Source: Actinomycetota bacterium
GTDB taxonomy: Bacteria; Actinomycetota; Humimicrobiia; Humimicrobiales; Humimicrobiaceae
Direction of reading: 5' to 3'
NCBI GenBank assembly: GCA_023475715.1
Contig: JAMCVO010000254.1
Location: 1-8,502 of the forward strand
DNA: 8,502 bases
Shown: positions 5,658 through 8,502 of the stretch, piece after piece
Position numbering within the stretch: the stretch's first letter is position 1
How the letters are laid out: each line of letters starts with the position of its first letter
Program-made: the position numbers and the translations under genes
The notes under the pieces: model-generated
What the model saw: only the letters and a program-made list of their open reading frames with translations
Told to the model about the DNA's origin: nothing
Databases searched by the model: none

Positions 5658-7526
5658 ATGGATAAGAATCAAATTCATAACTTAAAATTGGCAACCATTC
5701 TCACAAGTCTGGCAGAAACCTATAAACAAAAAAGCGATAGTCCCAAGGCTGCTATAGAATTAAATATTGCTGCAAGAACCGTAAGAGATTACCCTGGTAA
5801 TATCTTCGATGCGTATAATCAGGGATTTATTGCAAGCCTCCCCGGAATTGACGAAGCGGCATACATGCTCATAGAGGAATTCTTTAGAACCGGCAGAATA
5901 AAATTATATGACGAAATAAGAGGGCAATATTCTGACGAGCTGATAAAGTTTATAAGGATCAGCGGACTAGGCAGAAAAAGGATATTTAAACTATATGAGC
6001 TGCTGGATTTAAAATCAATAAGTGATTTACGCGAAAAAGTACATGAAACCGGTATATATAAATTAATTCTTGAAAATACATCGCTTGATGAGGAGCCTAT
6101 AAATGAAATCCAGATAAAGAGGCTGATCGATTCTGTAGATTATTATTCTTCAATTGAGGGTTTGGCAGCAAGAGGTTTTTTGGAATTTTTTATCGAGAGC
6201 ATAATGGATGAATTTGGCAGAATGAAGGAAGTAAAGAAGGCTGCAATTACAGGATCAATGAGAAGAAAAAAATCATTTGTAAGGGATATCGACATTCTGC
6301 TGCTTCCGGAATTCAATACAGATAAATACGACGGTAAAAAAAGCGAAATGCTGCTAAAGAAATTATGCAATTTAAGCTTTATAAATGGACTGACAGCAAT
6401 AGATTCAAGACCGGGTAACATCAGTGGCAGATTTAAGACAACTCTTGGAGTTGAAATGGAAATTATAATTACCTGCTCCAAGTCGTGGTCTCTTGATCTC
6501 TTCTACACAACAGGCAGCAAGGAACATATAAAAAAAGTTGAAAAAATAGCAAGACAAAGAGGATTTTTTAACATGAGCATGATTCAGTCAAGTTCTTATT
6601 TGTCAGAAGAGCATGCTATTGCTCAACTGAAACCGGGAAGCAACAAACCGGAAGCTATAGCCGACCCTGAAGATAATTCTGATGAAATCATCTATAAAAT
6701 GCTTGATCTTCAATATATACCACCGGAATTAAGAGAAAATAATAATGAAATTGAACTTGCATTGAATAAAAGGCTCCCGGAGCTGATAAAGGTTGAAGAC
6801 ATAAAGGGCGATCTTCATGTTCATTCACAATGGAGCGATGGCCTCATTGATTTTGATGAAATGATCGCAAAGGCAAAAGCTCTTGGATACGAATACCTTG
6901 CAATCAGCGATCATTCAATTAGCAATCTTTACGGCAAGGGTATGGATGAAGAAGGGATTATTGAAAAGATTGGATATATAAAATATTTAAGAGAAAAAAC
7001 TAAAGTTTTAAAAATTCTCATGGGTGGAGAAGTAGATATAAGATCCATAGGCAGGATGGATTATGATGGACACATACTTGAACAGATGGATATAGTATTG
7101 GGTTCCATGCACTCAAATTATACTAACAGCTGTGAGGAGAATACTGCAAGGATTATCAGCGCTATTGAAAATAGCAATATTGATATTATTGCTCACCCCA
7201 CAGGTGTCGTTTTTGGAGCCCGGGCTCCATATTCCCTTAATATGGAGCAAATTATTGAGTCAGCAACTGCATCTGGTAAGGCTCTTGAAATAAATTCCTA
7301 TTTTGTAAGGCTTGACCTGAATGAAAATTACTCGAGAAGGGTAAAGGAGAGCGGTGGCAAGATTGCTATAAATACTGATTCTCACAGGCTTAATAATCTG
7401 GATATGATGAAATTGGGTGTAGATGTGGCAAGACGAGCCGGCCTTGAAAAAGAAGATGTTATCAATACAATGCCTCTTGAAGAGCTTATGATTTGGAAAC
7501 AGAAAACTGCCCGCCATAAAAAATAA
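5658..7526 (+). CDS. Diverged PolX paralogue with intact PHP domain and altered polymerase site
   Basis: Family X polymerase-like protein with PHP domain, 622 aa from the ATG at 5658. That start gives MDKNQI, parallel to MDKKEI of the other PolX; an in-frame TTG at 5640 adds six residues and has no ribosome site. The nucleotidyltransferase motif is kept (GSMRR 199-203, D210, D212), but the third catalytic aspartate is E266, the following Arg is E268, FTG reads TTG (284-286), and the residues equivalent to pol beta Asn279 and Arg283 are I291 and E295. The NEYG motif is absent and replaced by a longer linker (about 300-345). Only one helix-hairpin-helix (about 101-116) is clear. The PHP domain is complete: H387, H389, D394, H419, E458, H485, H513, D574 and H576. 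Likely a nuclease, with weak or changed synthesis (inference). It runs divergently from pcm and converges on the radical SAM gene. Confidence 0.92.
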   Translation: MDKNQIHNLKLATILTSLAETYKQKSDSPKAAIELNIAARTVRDYPGNIFDAYNQGFIASLPGIDEAAYMLIEEFFRTGRIKLYDEIRGQYSDELIKFIRISGLGRKRIFKLYELLDLKSISDLREKVHETGIYKLILENTSLDEEPINEIQIKRLIDSVDYYSSIEGLAARGFLEFFIESIMDEFGRMKEVKKAAITGSMRRKKSFVRDIDILLLPEFNTDKYDGKKSEMLLKKLCNLSFINGLTAIDSRPGNISGRFKTTLGVEMEIIITCSKSWSLDLFYTTGSKEHIKKVEKIARQRGFFNMSMIQSSSYLSEEHAIAQLKPGSNKPEAIADPEDNSDEIIYKMLDLQYIPPELRENNNEIELALNKRLPELIKVEDIKGDLHVHSQWSDGLIDFDEMIAKAKALGYEYLAISDHSISNLYGKGMDEEGIIEKIGYIKYLREKTKVLKILMGGEVDIRSIGRMDYDGHILEQMDIVLGSMHSNYTNSCEENTARIISAIENSNIDIIAHPTGVVFGARAPYSLNMEQIIESATASGKALEINSYFVRLDLNENYSRRVKESGGKIAINTDSHRLNNLDMMKLGVDVARRAGLEKEDVINTMPLEELMIWKQKTARHKK

Positions 7527-7532
7527 CCGCTG

Positions 7533-8465
7533 CTATTTTTCGTAGTATTTAAATACTTTTTCCCTGTTAAAATCCGGAATGAACAGATCCTCTTTGGAAA
7601 GTGAAATAAAATCCTGGATCCAGCCGTTTTCAAAACCAAGTTTTTCAGCATAATTTACAACTTCCCGGTATTCATCTTCATTTATTCTTCTCGAAAGTTC
7701 AGGAAAATTTGATGCTTTATATTCAGGATGATACTGCGCCATTATGCTTAAAGGCACTTCGACGGACAGTTCACTTTTTATAAAGTCCAGTGTTTCCCTG
7801 GTTCCGCTGATGTTGTCAGGCATAACCAGGAGTCTTATCAGGAGACCTTTGTTTGCAACTCCATTACGGTCGATCTTTAGGTTACCAACCTGTCTGTACA
7901 TTTCCACGACAGACTCCCTGTTGTTCTTGACGTAGTTTTTAATACCTGAATATTTCTCCGCAGGTAAGTCACTGCTATATCTCATATCCGGCATGTAAAT
8001 ATCAATGGTGCCTTTGAGTGATTTAATGATTTTTGGATTATCGTAGCCTCCTGTATTGTAAACAAGCGGGATACTTAGACCTTTTTTTCGTGCCGCGGAA
8101 ACAGCGCTCAGTATCTGCGGTATCCATATGGTTGGTGAAACCAGATTAATGTTATGACATTTTTTTGCCTGGAGCTCAATCATTATTTCTGCAAGTTTTA
8201 AAATGTTTGTATCTGTCCCGCCAGGTTTCTGGCTTATCTGGTAATTCTGACAGTAAACACAGCGCATATTGCAATGCGAAAAGAAAATAGTACCGGAACC
8301 AAAATCGCCTGAGATAGGTGGTTCTTCGCCGTGATGGACCATCGCAGAAGAAACTTTGGTTATCAAGCCAGCATTGCAGAAACCTGTTTCCTCGGCATTC
8401 CTGTTAATCCTGCACTTATGAGGACAAAGCACGCATTTTTCTAAATATTTATCTAACAATTTCAA
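7533..8465 (-). CDS. Radical SAM protein, PflX type (PFL-activating enzyme homologue)
   Basis: Iron-sulfur enzyme of the radical SAM superfamily, in the group usually annotated as PflX or uncharacterised PFL-activase homologue. The true substrate of this group is not known to me. The radical SAM cluster motif CNMRCVYC gives C65, C69 and C72. It is preceded by the group signature GEEPPISGDFGSGTIFF (46-62). Four cysteines at the N-terminus (C11, C14, C18, C30) may bind zinc or a second cluster. The length of 310 aa is typical. The start at 8465 is a TTG; tandem TAA codons lie just upstream in frame, so no earlier start exists, and another TTG two codons later is possible. No clear ribosome site is seen. 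No glycyl-radical enzyme gene is in the window. Its stop lies 6 nt from that of the convergent polX paralogue, with no GC-rich terminator hairpin between them. Confidence 0.9.
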   Translation of the reverse strand: MKLLDKYLEKCVLCPHKCRINRNAEETGFCNAGLITKVSSAMVHHGEEPPISGDFGSGTIFFSHCNMRCVYCQNYQISQKPGGTDTNILKLAEIMIELQAKKCHNINLVSPTIWIPQILSAVSAARKKGLSIPLVYNTGGYDNPKIIKSLKGTIDIYMPDMRYSSDLPAEKYSGIKNYVKNNRESVVEMYRQVGNLKIDRNGVANKGLLIRLLVMPDNISGTRETLDFIKSELSVEVPLSIMAQYHPEYKASNFPELSRRINEDEYREVVNYAEKLGFENGWIQDFISLSKEDLFIPDFNREKVFKYYEK

Positions 8466-8502
8466 GGTTTATTATTTAAGAAATACATTCTTATATATTC
8501 AG

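Noticed and set aside
7517..7541. AT-only inverted repeat between the convergent stops as a bidirectional terminator
   Set aside because: The stem is made only of A-T pairs of about seven bases, too weak to call.

Overview
The window is AT-rich bacterial DNA holding six full genes and one that runs off the left edge. Shine-Dalgarno sites (AAGGAGA) precede amt and the PII gene, and TATAAT-like -10 boxes fit a bacterium. Gene content (a PflX-type radical SAM protein, DUF763, a PHP-type PolX) points to an uncultured anaerobe. Direct-repeat operators of the actinobacterial GlnR type hint at a low-GC, deep-branching actinobacterium, but this taxonomic guess is weak.

Layout. Positions 1-1214 (minus) are an ammonium transporter, amt, without its C-terminus. 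Positions 1215-1491 hold the amt promoter and a strong hairpin. Positions 1492-1833 (minus) encode a PII signalling protein, with its own promoter at 1865-1927. Next comes a minus-strand cluster transcribed in the order pcm (5480-4839), DUF763 (4823-3729) and a canonical DNA polymerase X with PHP domain (3692-1962), with gaps of 15 and 36 nt. A divergent AT-rich region (5481-5657) separates pcm from a second, diverged PolX-PHP gene on the plus strand (5658-7526). That gene converges, 6 nt apart, on a minus-strand radical SAM protein of the PflX type (8465-7533).

There are two functional blocks. The nitrogen block (amt and PII) is split into two transcription units. Each unit carries the same three-half-site element at the same distance from its -10 box, so the two genes look like one regulon driven by a GlnR-like activator. 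The PII protein lacks the Tyr51 modification site. The repair block pairs a canonical PolX with a paralogue that has lost several polymerase active-site residues but kept every PHP metal ligand, alongside a DUF763 protein with a helix-hairpin-helix and a protein-repair methyltransferase. I see no mobile elements, CRISPR arrays, tRNA or rRNA genes.
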